Shown here: positions 52,174 through 60,731 of the stretch, piece by piece | Layout of the letters: each line of letters starts with the position of its first letter | Numbering within the stretch: the stretch's first letter is position 1 | DNA from: Agreia sp. COWG | GTDB lineage: Bacteria > Actinomycetota > Actinomycetes > Actinomycetales > Microbacteriaceae | Assembly (NCBI RefSeq): GCF_904528075.1 | Contig: NZ_LR882035.1 | Location: 868,001 to 932,000, forward strand | Length of the DNA stretch: 64,000 bases | Direction: 5' to 3' | Translations under genes and position numbers: made by a program | Notes under the pieces: generated by a model | Database searches by the model: none | The model's input: only the letters and a program-made list of their open reading frames with translations | Told to the model about the DNA's origin: nothing

Positions 52174-53214
52174 ATGCCCGAATCCCTCAACCTGCCCGTC
52201 TGGTTCGAGATCGGATCCCTCGTGATCCTGACCCTGATCCTCGTCGTCGACCTTCTACTGGTGCTGAAGCGGCCGCACATCCCCTCGGCGAAGGAATCGA
52301 CCCTCTGGGTCGTCTTCTACGTGGCGCTGGCGCTGGTGTTCGCCCTGTTGATGCTGATCTTCGCCGACGGCGAGCACGCGGGCCAGTTCCTCGCGGGCTG
52401 GCTGACCGAGTACTCCCTGTCGATCGACAACCTCTTCGTCTTCATTCTGATCATGGCCCGCTTCAAGGTGCCCAAGCAGCTGCAGCAGGAAGCCCTGATG
52501 GTGGGCATCCTGATCGCGTTGGTGCTGCGCGGCATCTTCATCTTGCTGGGTGCCGAGCTCATCGAGAATTTCAGCTGGATCTTCTACATCTTCGGTGCCT
52601 TCCTCATCTATACGGCGTGGAAGCAGGCGTTCTCCCACGACGACGACGAGGAGTCGGGCGAGAGCGCCCTCATCCGGTACCTGCGCAGGCACATCGCGAT
52701 CTCGAATGATTTCGACGGCGCCAAGGTGCGCACCGTCACGTCTGCCGGCAAGAAGATCTTCACGCCGATGCTCATCGTCTTCATCGCGCTCGGATCGACC
52801 GACCTCCTGTTCGCCCTCGACTCGATCCCGGCGATCTTCGGCATCACCACGAGCCCCTTCATCGTGTTCACCGCCAACGTCTTCGCCCTGATGGGCCTCA
52901 GGCAGCTGTTCTTCCTGCTCGGCGGGCTGCTCGAGAAGCTCGTGTACCTGCACTACGGAATCGCGTTCATCCTGGCGTTCATCGGGTTCAAGCTCGTGTC
53001 GCATGCCCTGCACGAGAACGAGCTGCCGTTCATCAACGGCGGCCAGCACATCGAGTGGGCTCCTGACATCTCGACGTGGACCTCGCTGATCGTGATCGTC
53101 GCCTCGATGACGGTGGCGACCCTCGCCAGCCTCGCCGCGATGCGCGCAGAAGACCGCGGTTCACCCGACGCGGATGAGGAAAAATCGAAGAAGGACGGCG
53201 TGTCGCGCGACTGA
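52174..53214 (+). CDS. terC: TerC-family membrane protein (probable Mn2+/metal exporter)
   Basis: 346 residues, about nine helices. The acidic metal-site motifs are SLSIDNLFVFILIMARF and ALGSTDLLFALDSIPAIFG, both diagnostic of TerC/Alx. A hydrophilic loop (about 148-185) contains a poly-Asp/Glu stretch. Proteins of this family export Mn2+ and help load secreted metalloenzymes; older work names them for tellurium resistance. The C-terminus is charged (Asp/Glu/Lys). Single gene with its own leader. Confidence 0.88.
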   Translation: MPESLNLPVWFEIGSLVILTLILVVDLLLVLKRPHIPSAKESTLWVVFYVALALVFALLMLIFADGEHAGQFLAGWLTEYSLSIDNLFVFILIMARFKVPKQLQQEALMVGILIALVLRGIFILLGAELIENFSWIFYIFGAFLIYTAWKQAFSHDDDEESGESALIRYLRRHIAISNDFDGAKVRTVTSAGKKIFTPMLIVFIALGSTDLLFALDSIPAIFGITTSPFIVFTANVFALMGLRQLFFLLGGLLEKLVYLHYGIAFILAFIGFKLVSHALHENELPFINGGQHIEWAPDISTWTSLIVIVASMTVATLASLAAMRAEDRGSPDADEEKSKKDGVSRD

Positions 53215-53309
53215 GTGCGGCGTGTCACGAGTTTTTCCTCATCCGTGAAGGGGAGAGGAGGGGGAAGGCCGGGAATGCCGCCGAGGGGGCCGAGTGTTAC
53301 CCTTGACGG

Positions 53310-53360
53310 ATGCTGATCGGTCGACTCCTTCTTGGTTGCCGCGACGAGTCCTCGTTCTAA
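53310..53360 (+). CDS. leuL: Leucine leader peptide
   Basis: The 16-codon reading frame MLIGRLLLGCRDESSF ends in TAA. Four of 16 residues are leucine and three are consecutive (CTC CTT CTT, 53325-53333). TACCCT (53298-53303) lies 6 nt before its ATG, so it is itself leaderless. Its 3' half forms the 5' arm of the attenuator hairpin. It would sense charged tRNA-Leu by ribosome stalling and control leuCD. Confidence 0.75.
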   Translation: MLIGRLLLGCRDESSF

Positions 53361-53378
53361 GGCCTCACCTCGTCGCGG
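53339..53378 (+). promoter_or_regulatory. leuC attenuator/antiattenuator hairpin
   Basis: CCGCGACGAG (53339-53348) pairs perfectly with CTCGTCGCGG (53369-53378). ACGAG (53344-53348) can instead form a small local hairpin with CTCGT (53351-53355), so the two folds are mutually exclusive. The 5' arm is inside the leader peptide frame just after the Leu codons. No T-tract follows, so control may be by rho or by masking the leuC ribosome site. Confidence 0.65.
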
Positions 53379-53420
53379 AGTGTGTCATGGGCTCTCGCAA
53401 ATAGATTCGTAGGAAAAGGC

Positions 53421-54899
53421 ATGGTCATGAGCAATACAGAGGGCATGGCGCCACGCGGCTTGACGCTGGCGGAGAAAGTCTGGAACGACCATCTGGTCGT
53501 CAAGGGCGAAGACGGCAACCCCGACCTGCTCTACATCGATCTGCACCTCGTGCACGAGGTGACGAGCCCACAGGCGTTCGACGGTCTGCGGGTCGCTGGC
53601 CGCCCCGTTCGTCGGCCCGATCTCACGATCGCCACGGAAGACCACAACACTCCCACCGCGGCGATCAACAAGCCCATCGCCGACCTGACCAGCCGCACGC
53701 AGATCGAGACGCTGCGTCGCAATGCCAAGGAATTCGGCATCCGGCTGCACTCGCTCGGCGACGTCGAGCAGGGCATCGTGCACGTCGTCGGCCCGCAGCT
53801 CGGCCTGACCATGCCCGGCATCACCGTGGTCTGCGGTGACTCGCACACGAGCACGCACGGAGCGTTCGGCGCCATGGCGTTCGGCATCGGCACCAGCGAG
53901 GTCGAGCACGTGATGGCCACGCAGACCCTGCCGCTGAAGGCATTCAAGACCATGGCCATCACCGTCGAGGGTGAGCTGCGCCCGGGGGTGACCGCCAAAG
54001 ACATCATCCTCGCCGTGATCGCGAAGATCTCGACCGGTGGTGGACAGGGCTACGTGCTCGAGTACCGCGGCTCGGCCATCCGGTCGCTCTCGATGGAGGG
54101 CCGCATGACGATCTGCAACATGTCGATCGAGGCGGGTGCGCGAGCCGGAATGGTCGCTCCCGACGAGACGACCTTCGAGTACCTGAAGGGTCGCCCGCAC
54201 GCCCCCGAGGGCCAGGATTGGGGTGACGCGGTCGAGTACTGGAAGACCCTCGCCACCGATGACGATGCGGTCTTCGACGCCGAGGTGTTCCTCGACGCGA
54301 ACGAGCTCGAGCCGTTCGTCACCTGGGGAACGAACCCCGGGCAGGGCGTCTCGCTCTCGCAGACGGTCCCGGATCCGGCGGCCGTCATCGACCCCAACGA
54401 GCGCGCCGCGGCCGAGCGGGCGCTCGAGTACATGGATCTCGCTGCCGGCACTCCCATGAAGCAGATCGCCGTCGACACGGTGTTCATCGGCTCGTGCACG
54501 AACTCCCGCATCGAAGACCTGCGAGCGGCGGCAGACATCATCCGCGGCCGCACCAAGGCCGAGAACGTGCGCGTCATGGTCGTACCCGGATCGGCTCGTG
54601 TGCGCATCGAGGCCGAGGCCGAGGGCCTCGACAAGGTATTCAAAGATTTCGGTGCCGACTGGCGTTTCGCCGGCTGCTCCATGTGCCTCGGCATGAACCC
54701 CGATCAGCTCGCTCCGGGCGAGCGGTGCGCGTCGACCTCGAATCGCAACTTCGAGGGCCGCCAGGGCAAGGGCGGTCGCACGCACCTCGTCTCGCCCCTC
54801 GTCGCCGCGGCCACGGCCGTTCGAGGCACGCTTTCGAGCCCGTGGGATCTGGCGATCGACGACGCCAGGCTGGCCGGTACGACCGTGGGGAGCATCTGA
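53421..54899 (+). CDS. leuC: 3-isopropylmalate dehydratase large subunit
   Basis: 492 residues, aconitase superfamily. Cys ligands of the [4Fe-4S] cluster are visible in [20 protein letters not shown] and [15 protein letters not shown]. The N-terminal [17 protein letters not shown] and [20 protein letters not shown] are standard. ATG 53421 follows AGGA; ATG 53427 is also possible. Together with LeuD it isomerises 2- to 3-isopropylmalate. Transcription begins at the leader peptide 111 nt upstream. Confidence 0.94.
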   Translation: MVMSNTEGMAPRGLTLAEKVWNDHLVVKGEDGNPDLLYIDLHLVHEVTSPQAFDGLRVAGRPVRRPDLTIATEDHNTPTAAINKPIADLTSRTQIETLRRNAKEFGIRLHSLGDVEQGIVHVVGPQLGLTMPGITVVCGDSHTSTHGAFGAMAFGIGTSEVEHVMATQTLPLKAFKTMAITVEGELRPGVTAKDIILAVIAKISTGGGQGYVLEYRGSAIRSLSMEGRMTICNMSIEAGARAGMVAPDETTFEYLKGRPHAPEGQDWGDAVEYWKTLATDDDAVFDAEVFLDANELEPFVTWGTNPGQGVSLSQTVPDPAAVIDPNERAAAERALEYMDLAAGTPMKQIAVDTVFIGSCTNSRIEDLRAAADIIRGRTKAENVRVMVVPGSARVRIEAEAEGLDKVFKDFGADWRFAGCSMCLGMNPDQLAPGERCASTSNRNFEGRQGKGGRTHLVSPLVAAATAVRGTLSSPWDLAIDDARLAGTTVGSI

Positions 54900-55495
54900 T
54901 GGACAAGGTCTCTGTTATCACCGGCGTCGCCGTTCCCCTCGAGATGTCGAACATCGACACCGACCAGATCGTGCCCGCGGTGTTCCTGAAGCGCGTCACG
55001 AAGACCGGCTTCGACGACGCACTCTTTCACGGGTGGCGCCAAGACCCCGAGTTCGTTCTGAATAAGGAACCGTTCAAGGCCGGCGAGATACTGGTCGCCG
55101 GCCCCGACTTCGGCACCGGCTCGTCGCGCGAGCACGCGGTCTGGGCGTTGCGCGACTACGGATTCAAAGCCGTGCTCAGTGCACGTTTCGGCGACATCTT
55201 CAAAGGCAACTCCGGCAAGCAGGGGCTGCTCGCCGCTCAGCTGGCCGAACAAGACATCGAGAAGATCTGGGCGCTCATCGACGCGCAGCCCGGACTCGAG
55301 GTGACCGTCGATCTGACGGCGAAAACCGTGACCGCGGGAGCGCTCACGATGCCCTTCGAGATCGATGACTACACTCGGTGGAGGCTCCTCGAGGGCCTCG
55401 ACGACATCGGGCTCACCCTGCGCGACGAAGCGCGAATCACGGAGTTCGAGGGCCGCCGCGAAGGCTGGCGCCCCAAGACTCTTCCCGTTAAATAG
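54899..55495 (+). CDS. leuD: 3-isopropylmalate dehydratase small subunit
   Basis: 198 residues: the swivelling domain of isopropylmalate isomerase. [40 protein letters not shown] and [20 protein letters not shown] are diagnostic. ATG 54899 overlaps the leuC stop by one base, so translation is coupled. Confidence 0.94.
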   Translation: MDKVSVITGVAVPLEMSNIDTDQIVPAVFLKRVTKTGFDDALFHGWRQDPEFVLNKEPFKAGEILVAGPDFGTGSSREHAVWALRDYGFKAVLSARFGDIFKGNSGKQGLLAAQLAEQDIEKIWALIDAQPGLEVTVDLTAKTVTAGALTMPFEIDDYTRWRLLEGLDDIGLTLRDEARITEFEGRREGWRPKTLPVK

Positions 55496-55518
55496 AAGCA
55501 GTACAGGCGGTTTTATCA

Positions 55519-56889
55519 GTGAACACACTCCTCCAGGACGCACAGATGGCAGCACGCAGGGTCGGCCTTCCGAGCGACACGATCATCATCAACGGTGGTC
55601 GCCCGCTGCGCGGCACCATCGACGTGCGCGGCGCCAAGAACCTCGTCACCAAGGCCATGGTCGCCTCGCTGCTCGGTGACACCAAGAGCATCCTGCGCGA
55701 TGTTCCCGACATCTCCGACGTGCACGTCGTCTCGAGCCTGCTCGAGGCCCACGGCGTCACCATCTCGGGAAGCGCCGAGACGGGCATCCTGAGCCTCGAC
55801 CCGTCGAACGTCGCCAGCGCCAACAGCGCCGAGATCGACGCCCTCTCCGGTTCCAGCCGCATCCCTATCCTGTTCTGCGGACCGCTGCTGCACCGGCTCG
55901 GCCACGCCTTCATCCCCGACCTCGGCGGCTGCCGCATCGGCGACCGCCCCATCGACTTCCACCTCGACGCGCTGCGCAAGTTCGGCGCCGTTGTCGACAA
56001 GCTGCCCAGCGGAATCGACATCTCCGCCCCGAACGGATTGCACGGCGCCAAGATCGAGTTCGCCTACCCGAGCGTGGGCGCCACCGAGCAGGTGCTGCTC
56101 ACGGCGGTTCGCGTCAAGGGAACGACCGAGCTCAAGAACGCCGCGATCGAGCCCGAGATCATGGACCTCATCGCCGTGCTGCAGAAGATGGGAGCGATCA
56201 TCTCGGTCGAGCCCAACCGCGTCATTCTGATCGAGGGCGTCGACAGCCTGCAGGGCTACGACCACCGCGCGCTGTTCGACCGCAACGAGGCTGCCAGCTG
56301 GGCCTCTGCAGCACTGGCCACCGGCGGCGACATCACCTGCAAGGGTGCCAAGCAGCAGGACATGATGACGTTCCTCAACGTCTTCCGCAAGATCGGTGGC
56401 GCGTTCGACATAGAAGAAGACGGCATCCGGTTCTACCACCCGGGCGGCGATCTCAAGCCCGTGGTCATCGAGACGGATGTCCACCCCGGCTTCATGACGG
56501 ACTGGCAGCAGCCGCTCATCATCGCCCTCACGCAGGCGATCGGAACGTCGATCGTGCACGAGACCGTCTACGAAGACCGCTTCGGCTTCACCGACGCGCT
56601 CGTCGAGATGGGCGCCGACATCCAGGTGCACAAGAACGGCCTCGAGGGCGGCGAGCGTCGGGTTCCCCGCCGCCCGCTCGAGCAGGCCGCGGTCATCACC
56701 GGCCCGACCAAACTGCACGGCAGCGAGATCGTGGTTCCCGACCTTCGCGGAGGCTTCAGCCACCTGATCGCAGCCCTCACCGCCGACGGTCGTTCCACCG
56801 TCAGCAACGTCGGGCTCATCGGTCGTGGCTACGGTGACTTCGTGGCCAAGCTCGAGAAGCTCGGAGCTGACTTCTCCTTCGAGGTGTAG
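55519..56889 (+). CDS. murA: UDP-N-acetylglucosamine 1-carboxyvinyltransferase
   Basis: 456 residues. It transfers enolpyruvate from PEP to UDP-GlcNAc, the first committed step of peptidoglycan synthesis. INGGRPLRGTIDVRGAKNLV holds the Lys-Asn of the active site, GGCRIGDRP carries the PEP-binding Cys at residue 138 (so fosfomycin sensitivity is expected in principle), and PDLRGGFSHLIAALTADG is C-terminal. The start GTG 55519 has no ribosome site; an internal ATG at 55546 would shorten the N-terminus by nine residues. It heads a lipid/envelope group: plsC, gpsA, ddl. Confidence 0.93.
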   Translation: MNTLLQDAQMAARRVGLPSDTIIINGGRPLRGTIDVRGAKNLVTKAMVASLLGDTKSILRDVPDISDVHVVSSLLEAHGVTISGSAETGILSLDPSNVASANSAEIDALSGSSRIPILFCGPLLHRLGHAFIPDLGGCRIGDRPIDFHLDALRKFGAVVDKLPSGIDISAPNGLHGAKIEFAYPSVGATEQVLLTAVRVKGTTELKNAAIEPEIMDLIAVLQKMGAIISVEPNRVILIEGVDSLQGYDHRALFDRNEAASWASAALATGGDITCKGAKQQDMMTFLNVFRKIGGAFDIEEDGIRFYHPGGDLKPVVIETDVHPGFMTDWQQPLIIALTQAIGTSIVHETVYEDRFGFTDALVEMGADIQVHKNGLEGGERRVPRRPLEQAAVITGPTKLHGSEIVVPDLRGGFSHLIAALTADGRSTVSNVGLIGRGYGDFVAKLEKLGADFSFEV

Positions 56890-56891
56890 GG

Positions 56892-57632
56892 GTGGTCTCG
56901 CCCCACACCGAGAAGACGGCGTCTTTTCGCACCCTCGCGGCGGTCCTCGTGCCGTTCCTGTCGGCGATCGCCAAGATCGAGTACACCGATGCCGACAAGC
57001 TTCCCCGCGAGGGCGCCTTCGTACTCTCGCCCAACCACTACAGCAACATCGACCCGGTCATCATGGGCTGGTCGATCTGGAAGCTCGGTCGGGCGCCGCG
57101 CTTTCTGGCGAAGGCGTCGCTGTTCCGCGTTCCCGTCGTCGGAGCCGTCCTGCGCGCCACCGGCCAGATTCCCGTGGAGCGTGCGGGCTCGGTGCGGGGG
57201 AGCGAGCCGCTGAAGGCTGCCAACTCGCTGGCCGACAACGGCAACGTCGTCATCATCTATCCCGAGGGAACGCTCACGCGCGATCCCCAGATGTGGCCGA
57301 TGAAGGGCAAGACGGGCGCCGTTCGGATGGCCCTGGAACACGATCTTCCGCTGGTTCCCGCGGCCCACTGGGGCACGCAAGCTGTCATGGCCCGCTATTC
57401 GAACAAGCTCAGCCTCTTTCCACGCAAGACCATCAAGGTCGCGTTCGGTGATCCGGTCGACCTCGCCGAGTTCCGCGGCCAGCCGATCAACGCCGCGGTG
57501 CTCACCGCCGCGACCGCGCGCGTGATGGACGACATCACAGCGCTGCTGGAGAAGCTCCGTGCGGAGTCGGCCCCCGCGGAACGCTGGAATCCGGCTGCCC
57601 ACAATCAGAAGGAGACCGGCCGCTTTGAGTAG
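56892..57632 (+). CDS. plsC: 1-acyl-sn-glycerol-3-phosphate acyltransferase
   Basis: 246 residues, PlsC family. The NHX4D box is LSPNHYSNIDPVIMGW, substrate-binding IPVERAGSVRGSEPLKAANS, and IYPEGTLTRDPQMWPMKGKT. The start GTG 56892 is two nucleotides after murA. It acylates lysophosphatidate to phosphatidate at the inner membrane face. The C-terminus is Pro/Lys-rich. Confidence 0.9.
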   Translation: MVSPHTEKTASFRTLAAVLVPFLSAIAKIEYTDADKLPREGAFVLSPNHYSNIDPVIMGWSIWKLGRAPRFLAKASLFRVPVVGAVLRATGQIPVERAGSVRGSEPLKAANSLADNGNVVIIYPEGTLTRDPQMWPMKGKTGAVRMALEHDLPLVPAAHWGTQAVMARYSNKLSLFPRKTIKVAFGDPVDLAEFRGQPINAAVLTAATARVMDDITALLEKLRAESAPAERWNPAAHNQKETGRFE

Positions 57633-58767
57633 GACCAGGCCCGTAGCAGTCGTCACCCCCCGCCGCCGGGTCACCGTACTCGGTGCGGGAAGCTGGGGAA
57701 CGACGTTCGCCAAGATCCTGGCCGACGGCGGCGCCGACGTGACCCTGTGGGCCAGGCGACCAGAGCTCGCCCGCGAGATCAGCGAGGCCAAGCGCAACAG
57801 CGACTACCTGCCCGGAATCAACCTGCCGCTCACGGTGACAGCCACGCCGAGCCTCGAGGAGGCCCTCCGCGGCGCCGAGATGGTCTTCGTCTCTATTCCC
57901 AGCCAGAGCCTCCGCGGAAACCTCGAGGCCATCCGGCCTCTGCTGCCCGAGGACGCCCTCGTGATCAGCCTCATGAAGGGCGTCGAGAAGAAGTCCGGCC
58001 TGCGCATGAGCGAGGTGCTCGAGCTGGGGCTGGCGATCGACCGCGATCGCATCGCCGTGGCATCCGGACCGAACCTCGCGCTCGAGATCGCGAAAGAGCA
58101 GCCGACCGCCGCCGTGATCTCGTCGCAGAGCCTCGAGACCGCGCAGCGCGTCGCGATGGCGGCGACCAACCGCTACTTCCGCTCGTTCGTGAACACCGAT
58201 GTGATCGGCACGGAGTTCGGCGCGGTGCTTAAGAACCTCATCGCTGTGGCCATCGGCATCGTCGACGGGGTGGGCTATGGCGAGAACACCAAGGCATCGA
58301 TCATCACCCGAGGCCTGGCCGAGATGACGGACTTCGCCGTCGCCTACGGCGCGCAGCCCGACACGCTGTCGGGCCTGGCCGGCCTGGGTGACCTGATCGC
58401 CACATCGAGCTCGTCCCTCTCGCGCAACAACACGGCGGGTCGGCTGCTCGGCCAGGGCTACAGCTTCGCCGACGTGGTGAAGAGCATGCAGCAGACGGCA
58501 GAAGGGCTCGCCTCGGTCGCCCCCATCCTCGAACTCGCGAATGCCAAAGGCGTTGACATGCCCATCGTGAAGCAGGTCAGCGAGGTGCTGGCCGGTACGC
58601 TGAATCCTCGGGACATAGCTCCCCACCTGACGACGGACTCGGATGAGCCGCAGGGCGAAAGGACGACCGATGGCCGTAAAAACAGTGGTGGCACTGCTCT
58701 TTGGGGGTCGCTCAAGCGAGCACTCGATCAGCTGCGCAACGGCGGGCGGGGTTCTCGCCGCGATTGA
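57625..58767 (+). CDS. gpsA: NAD(P)-dependent glycerol-3-phosphate dehydrogenase, with C-terminal extension into ddl
   Basis: 380 residues against about 335 for the family. VTVLGAGSWGTTFAKILADG is the NAD site, FVSIPSQSLR the substrate/cofactor linker, ASGPNLALEIAKEQPTA the catalytic region, and KNLIAVAIGIVDGVGYGENT the Lys helix. It makes glycerol 3-phosphate for phospholipids. The start TTG 57625 overlaps the plsC stop by 8 nt, with AAGGAG upstream. The last 35 or so codons after HLTTDSDEPQG have no family counterpart and overlap the ddl gene by 98 nt, probably after loss of an earlier stop. Confidence 0.9.
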   Translation: MSRTRPVAVVTPRRRVTVLGAGSWGTTFAKILADGGADVTLWARRPELAREISEAKRNSDYLPGINLPLTVTATPSLEEALRGAEMVFVSIPSQSLRGNLEAIRPLLPEDALVISLMKGVEKKSGLRMSEVLELGLAIDRDRIAVASGPNLALEIAKEQPTAAVISSQSLETAQRVAMAATNRYFRSFVNTDVIGTEFGAVLKNLIAVAIGIVDGVGYGENTKASIITRGLAEMTDFAVAYGAQPDTLSGLAGLGDLIATSSSSLSRNNTAGRLLGQGYSFADVVKSMQQTAEGLASVAPILELANAKGVDMPIVKQVSEVLAGTLNPRDIAPHLTTDSDEPQGERTTDGRKNSGGTALWGSLKRALDQLRNGGRGSRRD

Positions 58768-59764
58768 TCGCGATCGCTTCGACGTGATTCCTATCGGCAT
58801 CACGGGCGAGGGCGCTTTCGTGCTCGAAGACGACGACCCGGGCAAGTTCGCCCTCGACGCCGCCAGCATGCCGCGCGTGAGCGACAACGGCACGCGCATC
58901 CGGTGGCCTGAGAAGGCGGGTGACCGCACGTTGAGGGTCTTCACCGCCGACGGATCGACGAGGGATCTCGGCGAGGTCGATGTCGTATTCCCCATCCTGC
59001 ATGGACGGTTCGGTGAAGACGGCACCATCCAGGGAATGCTGGAGCTGCTCGGACTGCCGTTCGTCGGCTCCGGTGTGCTGGCATCGGCGCTCGGCATGGA
59101 CAAGCACTTCACCAAGACGGTGTTGCTGCAGGCGGGCATCGCCGTGGCTCCGTGGACGACCGTGACCGCGCGAGAGTGGGCCCACGCGCCATCCGACGTC
59201 GCGGATCGGGCGGCAGCGCTCGGGCTTCCCGCGTTCGTGAAGCCGGCCCGCGCCGGCTCGTCGGTCGGAGTGAGCCGCGTCACTGACTGGGCGCAGCTTC
59301 CCGCCGCGATGGCCGTCGCCCTCGCCGAAGACGACCGGGTTCTCATCGAGGAGGGCATCGTGGGCCGCGAGGTGGAATGCGCCGTTCTCGAGGGCCGGCC
59401 CGGCCAGCCGACCCGCGTCTCCGTGGCCGGAGAGGTCGTCATGACCGATCGCGACTTCTACGACTTCGATGCGAAGTATCTCGGTGCCGAGGGGATCGAG
59501 CTCGTCTGCCCCGCTCCCATGACAGACCAGGAGCTGTCGACGATGCAGGGCATCGCGGCTCGAGCCTTCGAGGCGATCGGCGGCGAGGGCCTCGCCCGCG
59601 TCGACTTCTTTCTCACCGAGAACGGCTTCGTGGTGAACGAGCTCAACACCATGCCCGGCTTCACCCCGATCTCCATGTTCCCCGCATGCTGGATCGCCTC
59701 GGGGCTGAGCTACCCCGAACTGATCGACGAGCTCATCGAGTTGGCGCTGCCCGCCTCGATCTGA
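58670..59764 (+). CDS. ddl: D-alanine-D-alanine ligase
   Basis: 364 residues, ATP-grasp. VVALLFGGRSSEHSISCATA (N-terminal domain), LHGRFGEDGTIQGMLELLGL (the usual hydrogen-bond loop), KPARAGSSVGVSRV (ATP-binding Lys/Ser), and FFLTENGFVVNELNTMPGFT (metal ligands) are intact. It joins two D-Ala for peptidoglycan precursors. The start ATG 58670 has AAAGGA 7 nt upstream and lies inside gpsA. Confidence 0.94.
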   Translation: MAVKTVVALLFGGRSSEHSISCATAGGVLAAIDRDRFDVIPIGITGEGAFVLEDDDPGKFALDAASMPRVSDNGTRIRWPEKAGDRTLRVFTADGSTRDLGEVDVVFPILHGRFGEDGTIQGMLELLGLPFVGSGVLASALGMDKHFTKTVLLQAGIAVAPWTTVTAREWAHAPSDVADRAAALGLPAFVKPARAGSSVGVSRVTDWAQLPAAMAVALAEDDRVLIEEGIVGREVECAVLEGRPGQPTRVSVAGEVVMTDRDFYDFDAKYLGAEGIELVCPAPMTDQELSTMQGIAARAFEAIGGEGLARVDFFLTENGFVVNELNTMPGFTPISMFPACWIASGLSYPELIDELIELALPASI

Positions 59765-59810
59765 GCGCCGACGGCTAGCGAGGAACAAGCGTATCGAGGC
59801 CGTCGGCTCA
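59763..59810. terminator. Hairpin between convergent ddl and FHA genes
   Basis: GCCGACGGC (59767-59775) pairs with GCCGTCGGC (59799-59807), a 9-bp perfect stem with a 23-nt loop. It lacks a T-tract and could serve both convergent operons. Confidence 0.5.
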
Positions 59811-60731
59811 CACCTCGCCGGGCAGAGCCTTCCTGATGACCAGCCGCGTCCAGGCACCGACGAAGATGCGGTCGCCGTCGTGCACCTCTCGGCGCTGGCC
59901 AGGCTGGATCGGGACTGACGGCAGCTCGTCGCCCGCCGCGCCGACGTAGGTGCCATTGGACGACTGCAGGTCTTCGACCCACCAGCGCTGTCCGTCGGTG
60001 TTCAGCTGGCACTGCCGGCGCGACACCCCGCTGTCGATGCCGCAGTCGATCTGCGGGTGAATGTCGCGCGAGACCGAGGTACGGCCCACGAGAACGCTCG
60101 ACTGCTTCAGCACGACGATGTCGGGCAGCCCACCGGAGGGCAGCGGTTCGTCGGACTTCTGCGCCGCGTACCATTCGGGGTCGATCCAGACCTCGGCCAC
60201 CCACGCGTCGTCGCCCTCCAGGTCGGGGGCCAGGGCGCCGGATGCCGATACCTCGGCGGGCGGCCCGGACTCTGCGCGGGCCTCGGGACTCGCCGCGCCA
60301 GCCGGCTCGACCACGGGCTGACCCTCGATGGCCGGGGCCTCGGCGTAGCCGGGGTCGCTCTCGGCAGCGTGCTCGCCGACGTCTTTGGCATCGATGTCGA
60401 GCGCGGAGACGGGAGCGACCAGGGGCACCACCGCGGGAGCATCCGGAACGGCGGCGGGGGAGGCGAGGACGCTCGGCGCCCCATAGCCCTGCGGCTCGGG
60501 TTCGGGAAGGGACCCTGTCGTGAAGTCGTAGCCGCAGTTCTCGCAGAACAGGGCGTCGGGCAGATTCGGGAACGAGCAGTTGGGGCAGGTGACGGGCTCG
60601 GAGCCGACGACCGCAGAGGCCGTGGTGGCGGTGGGAGCCGCGGGCGTTGCCGTCGAGGCGGCCATGGGCGCACCGCACACGTCGCAGTAGTCCGTGGACT
60701 CTGACGAGTGGCCATTCGGGCAGAGGCTCAC
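59808..60731 (-). CDS. Zinc-ribbon FHA-domain protein
   Basis: 307 residues. Two N-terminal Cys-rich ribbons are seen: residues 4-19 (CPNG and CDVCG) and 49-67 (CPNCSFPNLPDALFCENCG). A low-complexity Ala/Pro/Glu linker of about 90 residues follows. The C-terminal FHA domain (about 200-300) has VLVGRTSVSRDIHPQIDCGI, DSGVSRRQCQ and EDLQSSNGTYVG. FHA domains bind phosphothreonine. It is the last gene of a minus-strand operon with a PknG-like kinase and a PP2C phosphatase, so it is probably a phospho-reader in that circuit. No N-terminal ETTS motif of GarA-type proteins is present. Confidence 0.82.
   Translation of the reverse strand: MSLCPNGHSSESTDYCDVCGAPMAASTATPAAPTATTASAVVGSEPVTCPNCSFPNLPDALFCENCGYDFTTGSLPEPEPQGYGAPSVLASPAAVPDAPAVVPLVAPVSALDIDAKDVGEHAAESDPGYAEAPAIEGQPVVEPAGAASPEARAESGPPAEVSASGALAPDLEGDDAWVAEVWIDPEWYAAQKSDEPLPSGGLPDIVVLKQSSVLVGRTSVSRDIHPQIDCGIDSGVSRRQCQLNTDGQRWWVEDLQSSNGTYVGAAGDELPSVPIQPGQRREVHDGDRIFVGAWTRLVIRKALPGEV

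Noticed and set aside
60061..60704. Plus-strand frames across the FHA gene
   Set aside because: They are shadows of the minus-strand zinc-ribbon FHA protein, which has clear Cys and FHA motifs.
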